Below, in pieces: positions 1-10,914 of a stretch of 64,000 nucleotides of DNA. The notes beneath the pieces were generated by a model, which was given only the letters and a program-made list of their open reading frames with translations, was not told the DNA's origin and searched no databases. Origin of the DNA: Trichostrongylus colubriformis (taxonomy: Eukaryota; Nematoda; Chromadorea; Rhabditida; Trichostrongylidae); contig OZ022257.1 of the NCBI GenBank assembly GCA_963978905.1, positions 16,883,664 through 16,947,663 of the forward strand. Reading direction: 5' to 3'. Each line of letters begins with the position of its first letter. Position 1 is the first letter of the stretch. A program made the translations under genes and the position numbers.

Positions 1-3000
1 TGGCGCAATTGTGAAGGAATCACACTGAGGTTAAAAGCTTTATCATTCCTCGTGTCGTGTAAGTATGCTACCTAAGAATGTATACACACGACCTAATCGA
101 TAAAAAAAACGCAGAAAGTGCGGGTCCGTCTTTTTTGTTTTTTAATATAACTCGATTTCTGTTTAGACTTCCAGTAGAGAAGTATATGACATAAGATCCA
201 CCTCAGCTTTACAGGATGCTATTTTGTAAATTGTGAAAATTCCAAATTTCCCTCGTTTTCTAAAAGTATCAGCAAATTGTTGCGATTCGGACTATGGTTA
301 TGACTAGAAGCAAATACCGTTACTGAAGACGCTGTTTCAAAAGTAATCGAAAACGTTTTCAAGCTGTTTTTGAATAGGTGAATTATCAGCTAATCTATTT
401 TTCAAATGATACCGCATCTAATACTGGCTTCTTCTATTATATCAAAAGATAACACTCAGAAGTACTAACTTCTTCTAGCAGCACTTCTCGACGACCTAGT
501 GCGAGATATCAGTTTATCTAGGAGAAAAAGTTCAGAAAAAAAAGGTTAAATACTAATTTCCAGTGAAACTACACACCGCTGTACTTATCGTACTTTTTCT
601 GGAAAACGCATTCTGGAAAGCGTCAGAGGATATTTCATGAAAGCCTGATGAGTCAACTATGAAATTGGTCCACGGTACTAGATTCTGCTCTGAAATGTGT
701 GAGACAATCGTATCTTCCTTATCCAAGACAAGTCCCTTTCCCTTAGTGTGGTTCTAACCATAAGTAGCATTGCCCGAAATACTGAGCCGAGAAAACCACT
801 TTCAGTTTTTCTACAGATCCAAATTTCTGAATGAAAAAAACCAATCGTGGTTTTTCTCTATTGGAGATTCGATCAAAAGTCGATTATAACGAAAAAAGAA
901 AAAAGTCACTGATCCACGTTTTCTGCGTTTTTTTTTTTTGAACAGCTCAAGCGGGTGTTGTAGAGCCTCAGCTGCTGCAGCGGGTTCAGTTTCAATGGTA
1001 CTTTAAACAGGATATGTGGGGAAAGAGGCAGTGTCTTTGAATATTTTCCTTTGGCATTTATACTATCGCTGACGTTTGCGCGTAGGAAACATCATTGAAT
1101 TCGTAAGAAGCGAAAACATGAGTGATGCTGGCAGACAAAACAAATGTTAAATGACTGCTTTGTTCGTCGGAAAATGTATGGAAATAAGTGGTCGCGGGTA
1201 ACGGGCAAGGCTGAAAACTTTTCAAAAGCTAATTTTTGATAACGGTTCTTGCGTTTACCTTATACTTTGATTCAGGTTAGTTTTGTATAATCTATCATTT
1301 TTTATCTATCAACTCAGTTACTGTTCTTGTATGGGCCGCTACTCGACAACGAGAGCCCCGATCAGATTTTTTCGAAGACGTCACATAGCCAAGATTACTC
1401 GTAATCCATGATTGCTTCCTTAAGGTGCATGTCCACATCTAAGTGAGCCTTGTAAAAAACGTCAATTATTCTGCAAGAAAAGGTGAAGCTTTTCCATAGT
1501 AAAAAAAGTAGGCGTTAGAAGACGAGTAGGATAAAGGCTACCATTAACCATCACCGAACATACCATTCGGAATGTGGCACTTACACTTAGTCATCCGCAA
1601 GGTGACGGAGGTGCGACGCTGACTAACTGCGAGTGAATGGCGGAAGTGTAAATCATAGACAAGCAAACGAAACAGAACAATTGCGTTGAAATTCAAACAC
1701 TTTTCGATACACTCTCACAGTGTACCAATTTGCTTGGTAAACAAACATATGTCATGTGGAAGGATGACGTCTTCGCTAGTAGCTGCTTCTACTCGGACGG
1801 TAGATCCGCTTCAGCCCACTTACACGCCTGGACTTCCACGAGATTCAAACCACATTTTTTGGTATTTTTGGAAAGGTACCGTGGTCGGATAACACTACCA
1901 TATGTTTTTCAATATGGAGAATACCCTATCTTCCTGGAACCCTCCTCGTTCAAATAGTAGATAGGATATTGGCAACACGCTTTTGAACAGCATAGCAGCA
2001 GGACAGTGGCATAGCAAATCGTTGTTTGTGACGTTATACATGTGCATGCCCTTCTTATTTTTTTTAGTAATCTGTACAATACAAACTTCACTTAAAAAAT
2101 ACCACTCAAAAACAACTTCACTTAAAAAATAGGTGGACCCTACTTAGAAAATTTTCACTTAGAAAATCGGTGTTGATTTCTGAGTTATATTACACATGAG
2201 ATCTATTTCTTGTGTTGGTTTCGTTACTGACCTGAGCAATTGCAAGTCTTACAAAAACTTAAACTGCGCTACGTGTGCATTTTTATGATGATTTTAGAAA
2301 CAATTAAGGCAGTAATATTCCTCACCAACCGCACGAATGCTGTTCACCGCCGAAGCTTCTACTCGGGAAAGTTCTATGGGACACTGTGATTTTCGGATAA
2401 TTCTTCTAACATCCACGCAAAAGTCACACTTTTCTTTTGATAACTGGAATGGTGATTAACAAAACATCTACTCACCTCTACAGATGAAACTTTAACCAGG
2501 ATTACTCTTCCATTGGCTATGGCGCTAACTTCTTAATTGTACAAAAATTTGATCTGTTCAGTAGTGGTGTTAAAACACAAGCCAATCTTTGCAGTGTTAC
2601 AATGACTAATACTAGATATAGATGACTGACTAGATATGTTGTTCTCCATGTTCGGAAAATATCAAAGTGACAGCTTTAGCTCTAGAAATCGACGCTTTAA
2701 TATGATTCGAAAAAAGACCCGCCATGGGCGGCCAAGTGCAACACATGGTGTTGCCCGATTAGAAGAGAGCAAAAACAGCCTTGTTCCGTTATGGGTTAAA
2801 TATCCTCTGCGAAAGCGTAGGATCACAAATGACGTGTTTTTATGACGTGCTTTACAGGTATTGGTTTAAGAGGGAAACAGGTTGATAATGAACGTGGATC
2901 CACAAACACCCTGTCGAGGTATTCGCCATGGATCATGACTTTTTACTAGAACAGAATGTTCTTGTCTCAGTCCACACATAAGAGGTGATGTGCTGACTTC

Positions 3001-3292
3001 ACAGAATCTAGTCGGCCTGGACTACTGTCACATCTTTGTCCTTTAGAACGATGGCAGTAGCCTAACACCATCTGATCTCCGCAAGGCTAGCACAATATAA
3101 TACAATACAATATTTAGACCTACAATTCACGAACGAGGTCCACTGGACTTTCGAAATGACACCATGGTCTTACACAGTTCTACTACAATCAGTGAAACCG
3201 GGAATGAATTGCTCATCAAGATTTTCGAGTTTGAAGAGATGGCATATGTCATGCTGAAACTGCCTACCAGTCGCTACTTATATAGTAATACA
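1..3292. other. No recognisable gene
   Basis: I see no recognisable protein or RNA gene. The open frames are short and carry no motif, and none has both convincing splice signals and protein-like composition. The only structure noted is a short direct repeat (ACTTCACTTAAAAAAT) at 2085-2100 and 2115-2130, within AT-rich DNA. Confidence 0.5.
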
Positions 3293-3440
3293 ACAATTCC
3301 TCTAACAAGGGAAGGAGACCAGGTCGAAGTGGCCATTCGGAATGAGATACATATGGTCCGACGTATTTTCGAACGCTGATCTCGAATCTGTATTCGAAAT
3401 TTGCAAAGCAATTCTCTGAGCGGAGTTATGGAGGTTTTTT
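3293..3440 (-). repeat. Dispersed repeat R1, copy 1
   Basis: This stretch is the reverse complement of sequence seen again at 4225-4380 and 62280-62425. The shared core runs from CCTCCATAACTCCGCTCA through to CTTCCCTTGTT. Read in the plus orientation of this copy, it gives a frame ending at 3379 whose last residues (QVEVAIRN..HM.RR.F.R then stop) are also readable in the 62.4 kb copy. Whether the frame was ever translated is unknown. It abuts R3 on its right. Confidence 0.8.
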
Positions 3441-3449
3441 TTGAATGAC

Positions 3450-3605
3450 CGGCTACACGCTAGATCTCATTGGCGAGGCACTATGTCATCAGCACGGCCA
3501 TTCCTAAACTATCAACGGCCTCAGTGTGGTAGTGTTCCGAATCTGCAGGAGGAGGTCATGGGTTTGCTCCCTGCCGGTGCGGGGTTTTTTGCATTTTGTG
3601 TTTCA
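3450..3605 (+). repeat. Dispersed repeat R3, copy 1
   Basis: Sequence from CTCATTGGCGAGGCAC to TTTGCTCCCTGCCGGTG recurs in reverse complement at about 47310-47440. The order of its blocks is the same in both copies. Its 3' part loosely resembles a tRNA T-arm, but the A/B box match is too weak to call a SINE. Confidence 0.65.
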
Positions 3606-3689
3606 TTGTCAGTAAGTGCTTTTCTTTCACTTCTGGACGTTTCCTTGTAGTGTTAACTATCGCACCATAATTTACTCTGCCACATTTAT

Positions 3690-3870
3690 AACTACTAACA
3701 ATACACACAAGGGAAGGATACCAAGCCGAAGAGAATCCCGTACCACACGAATTAGGCGTTGTTGTGTAAAAAGATTATGGTATTCGTGCACAGGGTGTCG
3801 AATTACCCCTCTGTGCAAATTTTCAGCCAAATCCAGTTTTTGGTCCAACTTCGGAAAATTGGGAGTGGCC
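3690..3870 (-). repeat. Diverged copy of the foldback-repeat arm (R2)
   Basis: Read on the minus strand, this region contains GGGGTAATTCGAC followed by an ACGAATA block, in the same order as each arm of the foldback at 7896-8262. The translated frames also share the pattern LDLA.NL..GVIR..HEY. No inverted second arm is visible here. Confidence 0.5.
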
Positions 3871-4187
3871 AGGGGATAAAGTGGTAGTTTTTGAATTTTC
3901 TTCGACAGAAAACCCTGCAACCTGGTCAAGATAGCCTACACATACCTTTTACACTTGCCCATCCCACTAGATGTACGAAACAAGCGTCAAATAGGAGCAT
4001 TTCTCAGGCAAGGGTCAACGACTTCTCCTTTGTTCAGTGGGCTGCCACCCAATAATAGCCCATGAATTTCCCGAAATTTGGTCAAATTCTCGAATCGGAT
4101 AAAAACTTGTCTCTTGGGGTAATTTGGCTTCCTGAGCACGACAATCGCCCTGGTTTTGCGCAAGGACGTGTGGCTGGCGTGCTATCG

Positions 4188-4385
4188 GCTTCCAAACCTA
4201 CCACATAATAGTATGTACTGTTTTTTCAAAAAAAAAACCTCCATAACTCCGCTCAAAGAATCGTTCTGCAAATTCCGAATACAGATTCGAGATCAGCGTC
4301 CGAAAATACGTCGGACTATGTGTATCCCATTCCGGATGGTCACTTCGACGTGGGGTCCTTCCCTTGTAAGCAAATTTCCTGCCAA
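4188..4385 (+). repeat. Dispersed repeat R1, copy 2
   Basis: It matches the 62246-62425 copy from GCTTCCAAACCTACC, across an A-tract, through the CCTCCATAACTCCGCTCA core, to CTTCCCTTGT. It is in inverted orientation relative to copy 1 at 3293-3440. A 208-codon open frame (4156-4782) runs straight through this repeat and the GC-rich stretch after it; I regard it as chance. Confidence 0.8.
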
Positions 4386-5026
4386 GATGGCTCATCGCAG
4401 CATCTTTTCCATTCACACCAGGGGCCGTATGCTATCCTCTCCCGGCAGGGGATGGGTCCCCGACGGCGTATGCTATGCGTACCAAACCACTCGTCGGGGG
4501 GAGGCTTCGCCCACTAAATCTCGGGATATGTCCCCGACCGGCAGGAGGGTCGGGAAACGTCGGGGATACAGTAATCTCGTGACCGCGGAGCGAGGCGTTT
4601 GCACCAGCGCACAGTATTTTCGATCAGGGAAAGATTTCTGTATAACAGTGTTTTTGAATCATAGCGCTCGCATTTTTATTCTGATTTCACTTTCAGGTTC
4701 TGCGTGTGTACGAGGGAGGATGTTTTCACCTAATATCCTCAAAATTCGCCCGCTTTGCACATCTTTCCCTTTTATTTTCTAATTTTTCTACTTTTCCCTT
4801 TTTTTGCTGATTTGGTCGTGTTGTTGGCAATGTTTTAGGCGTCGATGGTGTAGTTCTGATCGTACGTTCTCATGTTTGTTTTTGCTTTGTGGTCACTTCT
4901 GTTTTTAGTTCTGTTTTCGATTATTCTTCAACTGTTGCAACCCCAAAAATTGCAGCGGGATAGTTGTGATCCTAATCACGAAGCAGACAATTTTAGTGCC
5001 ATCGCTGTTTGGCGCCACTGAGGCGC
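4386..5026. other. GC-rich then T-rich spacer, no gene seen
   Basis: Positions about 4430-4620 are GC-rich, with small inverted matches such as TCCCCGACGG near 4459 and CGTCGGGGA near 4557. The rest is T-rich. No downstream exon for the minus-strand signal-peptide exon at 5075-5146 could be found in this interval. Confidence 0.45.
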
Positions 5027-5074
5027 TCTCAGCTCTGCGTCCCTCTCTAGTTCAGAGTATGGCTAATAACTTAC

Positions 5075-5146
5075 TCCTTTCGCCTTGACCATTCCATCGT
5101 AGTATCCAATCACAAGAGCAACACCAAGAAAATAGAAGAGCCACAT
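5075..5146 (-). CDS. Signal-peptide first exon, left-hand copy
   Basis: The start codon is at 5146-5144 and 24 codons follow up to a GTAAGT splice donor (5074-5069). The peptide is strongly hydrophobic after MWLFYF, as expected for a secretory signal. The right-hand twin at 5897-5968 differs by only a few residues, and the frame is unbroken in both. A TATAAA lies 31 bp upstream of the ATG. No matching downstream exon is visible toward lower coordinates: homology with the right copy ends inside the intron. It is either a gene whose later exons I cannot see, or a stranded promoter plus exon. Confidence 0.5.
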
Positions 5147-5176
5147 GACTGGATGTTTGTGACTGCTGCTGCTCTG

Positions 5177-5182
5177 TTTATA
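5177..5182 (-). promoter_or_regulatory. TATA box of left-hand divergent unit
   Basis: TATAAA on the minus strand lies 31 bp before the ATG at 5146. It is in the same position as the TATA box of the mirrored right arm. Such a short distance implies a very short 5' leader. Confidence 0.5.
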
Positions 5183-5860
5183 TGGAGCTCGATACGTGCA
5201 GAGCGTAATTTAATTAAATAGTGCGCTTGTACCAGCGGCACGGTGTGTTAGTATGTTCAGCCGTGGGTACATGGTGCTCTTTCTATTTGTAGAAGTGAGT
5301 AGCACATTCAAACAAAATCAATGGAATATACACAGCAGGAATGTCTAGCGCTACAGCTTCACTTCCCGAGCATCAAACAAGAGATATATAGGTCTAATTG
5401 CGCTAAAATGCTTCGTTCGCGCTCTATGAGCACTGGCAGACTGAGACTATATCTCCACTGAGAACAAACTTTAGCAAAAATTGGATTTTTTTTTTGTCCA
5501 ATAACATTTAATTATGAAAGTAAGTGTAGCAATAACCTCGACTTTTTCAGACTGCTCCCTGCTGTTAGGTATAAGCAGGTTCGACGATCAAAATTTTCCA
5601 GTCTGCCAGTGCTCGTAGAGCGCGAACGAAGCATTTTAGCGCAATTAGACCTGATATATCTCTTGTTTGATGCTTGGGAAGTGAAGCTGTAGCGCTAGAC
5701 TCCTGCTGTGTATATTCCATTGATTTTGTTTGAATGTTAGCTACTCACTTTTACAAATAGAAAGAGCACCATGTACCCACGGCTGAACATACTGACACAC
5801 CGTGCCGGTGGTACAAGCGCACTATTTCATTAAATTACGCTCTGCACGTATCGAGCTCCA

Positions 5861-5866
5861 TATAAA
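5861..5866 (+). promoter_or_regulatory. TATA box of right-hand divergent unit
   Basis: TATAAA lies 31 bp before the ATG at 5897 and is preserved in the mirror arm at 5177-5182. Retention of box, spacing, ATG and donor in both arms argues that the arms are functional 5' gene ends, or very recent copies of one. Confidence 0.5.
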
Positions 5867-5896
5867 CAGAGCAGCAGCAGTCACGAACATCCAGTC

Positions 5897-6822
5897 ATGT
5901 GGCTCTTCTATTTTCTTTATGTTGCTCTTGTGATCGGATACTACCATGGAATGGCCAACGCGAAAGGAGTAAGTTATTAGCCATACTCTGAACTAGAGAG
6001 GGACGCAGAGCAGAGAGAGCAGCATCCGTTGCTCCTGTGCCATTGTAATACGAAATTTTGCTAAGGTAGCCATAGGGGAATTCGTATGTTCGTGATCTCT
6101 CTATCAGTGCTATCGAGCCAAGACTATGTGGAAATACACATGCATAGCGAGAGTGATGATTCTTCTCTATATCAAGTTACATCACTAGAATAGCCAGGCT
6201 ATAGGTAAAGCTGATTTTCTTAGCTTTCATACAGCTAGGCATACATGGAAGCATCGTCTTCCTTCCTACCTTTCCAGAATGTGTAAGGGAGAATTAGTGT
6301 TGTAAAAAAAGAAGGCCACTTCGATGTGTCTTCGTGAAAGCTCAGCAGAAGTGTTCCCAGTAGCATGTAATAAAAACGAGATATAAAATATATCGCTGAA
6401 ACATTCCTATTTCCAGAGTTCGAAAGTTCTTCCAATGACCCTATAAGTTCATGAATGCTTCCTTTATCCAATAAATCGAACACATTCAGATCAGACGTCG
6501 TGTGGGCAGGCCGTCAAGGCATGTGACGCGTCAAACGTGGTTGGGTACAACCCAAGGAAGTGTTCTCGATGATGCAGTTTCTACGGACGTTCTGGAGTGG
6601 TCGTTGGGCACAACCCAGGGAAGTTTTTCCAGTGATGCAGCTTCTACGGAAGATCTGGAATGGATGTTGGGCACAACCCAGGGAAGTGTTCCCGAAAATC
6701 CGGTTTCTACGGGCGTTCCGAAGTGGATAGAAACCACTACACTGGGAAATTTACTCAGTGATGCAGTTACTACGGACGTTCCGAGTGACAGATCTGGTGA
6801 AGATTCTCAGGAAAGCAGCTGA
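5897..6822 (+). CDS. Candidate secreted protein with 21-residue repeats (two exons)
   Basis: Exon 1 (5897-5968) encodes a 24-residue hydrophobic leader ending AKG, followed by a strong GTAAGT donor. The next good acceptor in a compatible phase is CATTCAG at 6483-6489. It opens an exon (6490-6822) of 110 codons plus stop, giving about 134 residues. Exon 2 carries four tandem 21-residue units beginning LGTTQGS or similar, rich in Thr, Ser and Asp, each with a near-constant VSTDV-type block; this suggests an extracellular low-complexity protein. An AATAAA follows at 6848-6853. I do not recognise the family. The two-exon join rests on phase and signals only; extra exons in the 521 bp intron are possible. 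Confidence is higher for each part than for the join. Confidence 0.5.
6541..6792 (+). repeat. Four in-frame 63-bp tandem units
   Basis: Units start at 6541, 6604, 6667 and 6730. The first three begin TTGGGYACAACCCARGGAAG; the fourth is more diverged (start GAAACCACTACACTGGG). Length is exactly 63 bp each time, so the repeat preserves a 21-residue protein period. Confidence 0.9.
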
Positions 6823-6853
6823 AGAACCTCATATTTAGCTTCAAATTAATAAA

Positions 6854-7895
6854 TATTTTCCACATGGGGTGCTATAGATATGGACATGCACGAGATGGGA
6901 AAACATTGAAGAGGAAGCCTTTCCGTTATCACTAAACAGAGTCCTTTTCCATGATACTACCGTTTCTACGACGAGAAGAGCGTCTCTTTGAAGTAAGGAT
7001 TGTGGACCTAAAAAGCTCTTACCAAATGTTTGAGGAAAATAACTCTTCAGTATCAGGTCCACATGATTTGGAGACACACTTCATGAGTAAACAGCGTGAT
7101 GGATATGGCCACTTGACGCGGTGGTGAAGGAGTCACCAGAGTTACAGAATCAAGAAGGAGTGTGGCATGTCACCCTCCACCCTCAGTGATGCTTCAGTAA
7201 CTGCGGTAAAAATGTTGTATTTACAGTGCCTCGCATTCGCATTGTGTAAATACAAGACAGTAGCGCAATTTTTGCGATATGTTCTAGTGAAGGAAGGCTA
7301 GAGTGCCTTCCGTGAAATTTTCAACAAATTTTTGTTGCGCTTGACAAGGCATTCTTGCTCTACTATCGTCTGCTGAAAACAAGAAGCTAACATTGTAGTT
7401 TTATTGGTGAAAGCGCATTCTACTAGGAATACGTGCTGCTCGCACTGTACTATTATCGTGGATTAGTACCTCTATGCGGCAAAAGGCTGTTACGGAAACT
7501 CCTTTCACAGTCACAGTTGTAACAGCCGGTTAGTGGCCCGAAGGCAATGCTGCAGTTTTGCTGGGCGAAAGTTTTCAGTGCTATAGAGCATATACCTAGG
7601 TGAATTCTACTGCTACGGTAATTTCTTCTCTTGGTGATAAACAACTATGGAATCGCCTATCTTAAGCATTTCAATGAATCTTGAAATCGGAAACACGTGA
7701 GACATGTCCGCTCGAATGCGTTTTATCGAATCATTCGGCCAGTTGCATAAGAGATACTCCCAGATCATTCTAATTCTAATGATTTTGAACTTTTGTCGCT
7801 GTCGAGCATTCAATTGGCAAGCGGTAGCTTTCAAATATTAGTAATGTTTCTGTTGTTACAATTACATATCTCCGGTAATAGTTGGCTTCGAAAAA
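6854..7895. other. No recognisable gene
   Basis: AT-rich sequence after the AATAAA of the repeat-protein candidate. Short open frames are present on both strands, but without motifs or paired splice signals that I can defend. Confidence 0.4.
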
Positions 7896-8262
7896 GGGCA
7901 CTATTTACCCAAAGCTACCCCACTGCCTTTTTAGGCGATGCAGTCAAAGAGGTGATTTTTAATAAACCTTTCGATTTAGCTGCAAACTTGTACCCAGGGG
8001 TAATTCGACCCGTAGAACACGAATATGACATTCGTTTGACGCGAAACCGCTTGGCGCCTGCGCCATAGGCGCCGTTTTGGCGCCGGCGCCTATGGCGCTG
8101 GCGCCAAGCGGTTTCGCGTCAAACGAATGTCATATTCGTGTTCTACGGGTCGAATTACCCCTGGGTACAAGTTTGCAGCTATATCGAAAGGCTTTTCAAA
8201 AATCACCTCTTTGACTGCATCGCCTAAAAAGGCAGTGGGGTAGCTCTGGGTAAATAGTGCCC
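7896..8262. repeat. Near-perfect 367-bp foldback (MITE-like)
   Basis: Left arm 7896-8073 and right arm 8085-8262 (178 bp each) are almost identical reverse complements around an 11-bp spacer in a GC-rich centre (repeats of GGCGCC). Each arm contains the same open frame on opposite strands, so the window encodes nearly the same peptide twice (ending RNRLAPAP). A diverged copy of the arm lies at 3690-3870. No transposase is present, so mobilisation would have to be in trans. Confidence 0.9.
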
Positions 8263-8839
8263 GAAAAAGATATGACACTTATTTTAGTCTCGCCAGTTTG
8301 CCATTTCACGTATGGCCGTAGAGCAATTGTGTTGGAGATTTTCTTGTTGTTTAGTGATATCTGTAGATGTAATCTTACTATAGGTTTCCACTCCATACAT
8401 TCTACGATTTCATACACGGCTGCTGTTCTGGGAACATTTGCGACACAATAAAATGTGCGTGAAAAAATTGCCACAAGCATTCGCGTAGCAGTTCTCCACA
8501 AGGAGGCTTGCAACCGGAGAATCCCGGATATTGTAACACATTTTTGAGATCATCACGCTGTTATTATGTTTTTCCTGGGAGCATGTGTCGTGTAAGAGCC
8601 TTGAAGGGCGCGCCTGGTACTACTGAAAAACCACGCAGTCCGTACCTTTACTGAAAAACATGGTTTGCTTCGAGCAAAGTGGTTCTATTGGTGGCCTCCT
8701 ATCAGAATTCTTCCTACGGATTTGTTCGAGTACGTGTGGTTAATGCACGGTATGTCGATGATTTTGTTGATTAGGATTTCTCTTTTGAACTTGTATACAC
8801 ATTTTTTGAGCCACAATTGATATTCACGTTCTATCCGTT
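8263..8839. other. No recognisable gene
   Basis: No recognisable coding or RNA signal. A minus-strand open frame (8196-8513) enters this region from the foldback and is probably a chance extension. Confidence 0.4.
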
Positions 8840-9420
8840 GTATTCATACTGACATGTTGTCTGCAGGGAAAGGAACAAAAAAGAGGACGTGACCGCAACG
8901 TTTGCGCACCAGCTGCATAACAGGGATCGTTAGCCGCATGCTTGCGTCGTCTTCGTGTTGTGGAAAAGCTGTGCGTGTCTTACTGCGCAAGTTGCTGTAG
9001 GGAACTGAGCCCTTGATTCCTTCCGACACGTTTGAGAGCTGCCAACTTCGTCGTCGTTGCCTTGACTGTGGGCGCAACGGTGGAAATAATTAAGGCACTG
9101 AGGCTCTTGAGGGATATAATGCATTCTGTGGGCTAGCAGTTAGGATTTTCGAGTTGGTTTATTGACAGTAATGCTTGAGAAGCGTTAGATACATATGATA
9201 AAGGACGCGTAATACGACTATATTTCATTTATAATGGAGTCCAAAGAAGTACCTGACGGATATCTCCATACTGCTATTTTTCAGCGTGAAGGACAATGTG
9301 AAGGTCAGTTTATGTGATTCGCTTCTGAAGGTTTTGTATGTTGTTCGACTCCATAACTCGATGTTCCGATGGGGCTTTGACACGCAGATGGTGATCTTTG
9401 CAGGCAACCGGATGCTTCAG
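8840..9420 (-). pseudogene. Possible decayed envelope-like remnant of Bel/Pao copy A
   Basis: Minus-strand frames here (about 9120-8930 and 9407-9225) are Cys-, His- and Thr-rich. They lie directly downstream of the integrase remnant at 10070-10770, where an env-like gene would sit in Bel/Pao elements that have one. I can name no conserved motif, so the assignment rests mainly on position. It could equally be unrelated intergenic DNA. Confidence 0.2.
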
Positions 9421-9487
9421 CAGGAGCTCCTTAAAACACTGTTATCGTAGCAGTTATGATCACCATGCTGGTGAGCATGCTGGAAAT

Positions 9488-9577
9488 CTAAAAAGCTTCT
9501 CCACTGAAGTGTTTTATCGCCTCCTTGATTGACTAAAAAGCTTCTCCACTGAAGTGTTTTATAGCCTCCTTGATTGA
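9488..9577. repeat. 45-bp tandem duplication
   Basis: CTAAAAAGCTTCTCCACTGA and the 25 bases after it occur twice in direct succession (9488-9532 and 9533-9577), with a single C/A difference. The near-identity points to a recent duplication. Confidence 0.9.
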
Positions 9578-10069
9578 CTTTATTACCCTCATCTCTGCAG
9601 CGCGTGCAGGTGTTTTCCCGTAGTCATGAGTTTCTTTCAATTGATGTTCACTGAGTGAATGTGGTGTTTCGTCAAAATCATATTCTTTTTTTCGTTCCGC
9701 TTGAAACTTTCAAAGGATACATTCGATCCACGTGTGTTTATTAAGAATCAAAAGTTTCACTAATCTTACCACCAAGCCGGCGCTTCTGAAAAACTTTGTG
9801 GTTTTTTGTAACATGAGCTACCGTTTGCTAAGTTTTCCTTTGTCACGAGCACTATTTCATGAACTTGTGGTTCTCTTAGCTTTGCATGTCTTTATTATTT
9901 TGTGTTGACAATTTGGATTTCACCCATCTTTCCCAAAACTTTACGGTCACCATGTCAACATGTTTGAGCGTTTGTTTTGCCTGATCCTGCTATGCCTGCC
10001 TGCCTTGTTTGTATGAGAGTTGGATCAAAGGATGGATCTTTATGTTTTCGGTCGTCGGCCATCGGTAAA
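9578..10069. other. No recognisable gene
   Basis: T-rich DNA between the tandem duplication and the integrase remnant. It may be decayed retroelement sequence, but I cannot recognise it. Confidence 0.3.
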
Positions 10070-10770
10070 TTGCGTTGCCTAACTTCGAAGACAATGCACG
10101 GGTCCGATTGGGATATCTTTAGGGTTCGATGAGTCCAGTGCTGTGAGAGGTCTAGCGTTCAACATGGCTTCAATTTGAGTCACGAGAGTGTACAGTTCGG
10201 AATATCAAAATTTGCTCATTCTCACGGACTTGGTGAGTGCACGTTCACCGAGCCTACGAGCTACTCCCGTGCTGAACCCATCCACGGCGCTCCCGGAGAA
10301 TTGAACCACTGTATTTGCTGTTTAGCGACGTAAGGAATCTCTGGATTTGATTCTCATCATGCTCAAACATCGCATAGACGATGCATTAACCTGATTTGAA
10401 ACTGATGCCGCAATCCTAATGATTTTAGCAACCCGCTTCTAGGAATGGATCGAATGAATGAATCGAAGAAGGCTCCGACTGACCTCGAGATGCAGCACCC
10501 GTGAGATCTGACATGTACATAGACATGTGTATGAATTCTTGCTCCCTTTACAAAGAAGGGTCCAATGAAGTCGCATACTGTGGTGGTAACGTGCGCATCG
10601 GTGGTGCGCCAAATGGAAGTCCTTGTGTTTTTGCATATTAGACAATGCTTTAAAAACTTATTGAAAGCACTAGGTGGACGTAGAATCCGGAATCTTTGTT
10701 TAGCCATGCACAGCGTACGATTCTCTCCACAATGTACGTTTTTTGCATGAATACCGCCTAGGATTGGCCG
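10070..10770 (-). pseudogene. Bel/Pao integrase remnant (copy A)
   Basis: Read on the minus strand with frame changes. First comes an H2C2-type zinc-binding segment (HCGENRTL then HCLICKN, about 10730-10630). Next is an integrase core start (CDFIGPFFVKG, then HLEV in a neighbouring frame, about 10580-10480), then WFNSPGAPWMG near 10300, and finally LYTLVTQIEAMLNARPLTA near 10190-10120. This is the order of a Bel/Pao integrase. Stops and frameshifts are frequent, so it is non-functional. It probably belongs with the gag remnants at 13400-16244, also on the minus strand; the intervening pol section is not recognisable and is interrupted by other repeats. Confidence 0.75.
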
Positions 10771-10914
10771 GGCTACTTGCGAGTCTTTACAAAGATCGGA
10801 ATTTTCATGTTATATGAGAATGCTGCAGTTTGTGAAGGCCACTCCAGAATCTATAGATGCCACCATTGAGCAGTGAAGCGTTTGACTTCACACTCATTTG
10901 ACAGTGCATAGTGG

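Larger units (their letters stand above)
5027..6017. repeat. Large inverted duplication with promoter and first exon in each arm
   Basis: The left arm (about 5027-5443) is the reverse complement of the right arm (about 5599-6017), with only scattered differences over roughly 417 bp. The spacer is 155 bp. Each arm holds, reading outward, a TATA box, an ATG, a 24-codon exon and a GTAAGT donor. Homology stops about 45-50 bp into the intron on both sides. The arrangement is head-to-head, so the two transcription units would diverge from a shared intergenic region. It could be a recent inverted gene duplication or a foldback that captured a 5' gene end. Confidence 0.85.

Noticed and set aside
640..690. 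CCTGATGAGTC...GAAA resembling a hammerhead core
   Set aside because: The bases between the two cores cannot form stem II, and no closing stem I/III pair was found.
3450..3605. R3 as a tRNA-derived SINE
   Set aside because: A- and B-box matches are too weak and the spacing is too long; kept only as a dispersed repeat.
4156..4782. 208-codon plus-strand open frame
   Set aside because: It runs through repeat R1 and an unrelated GC-rich block, shows no motif, and related repeat copies do not preserve the frame as a whole.
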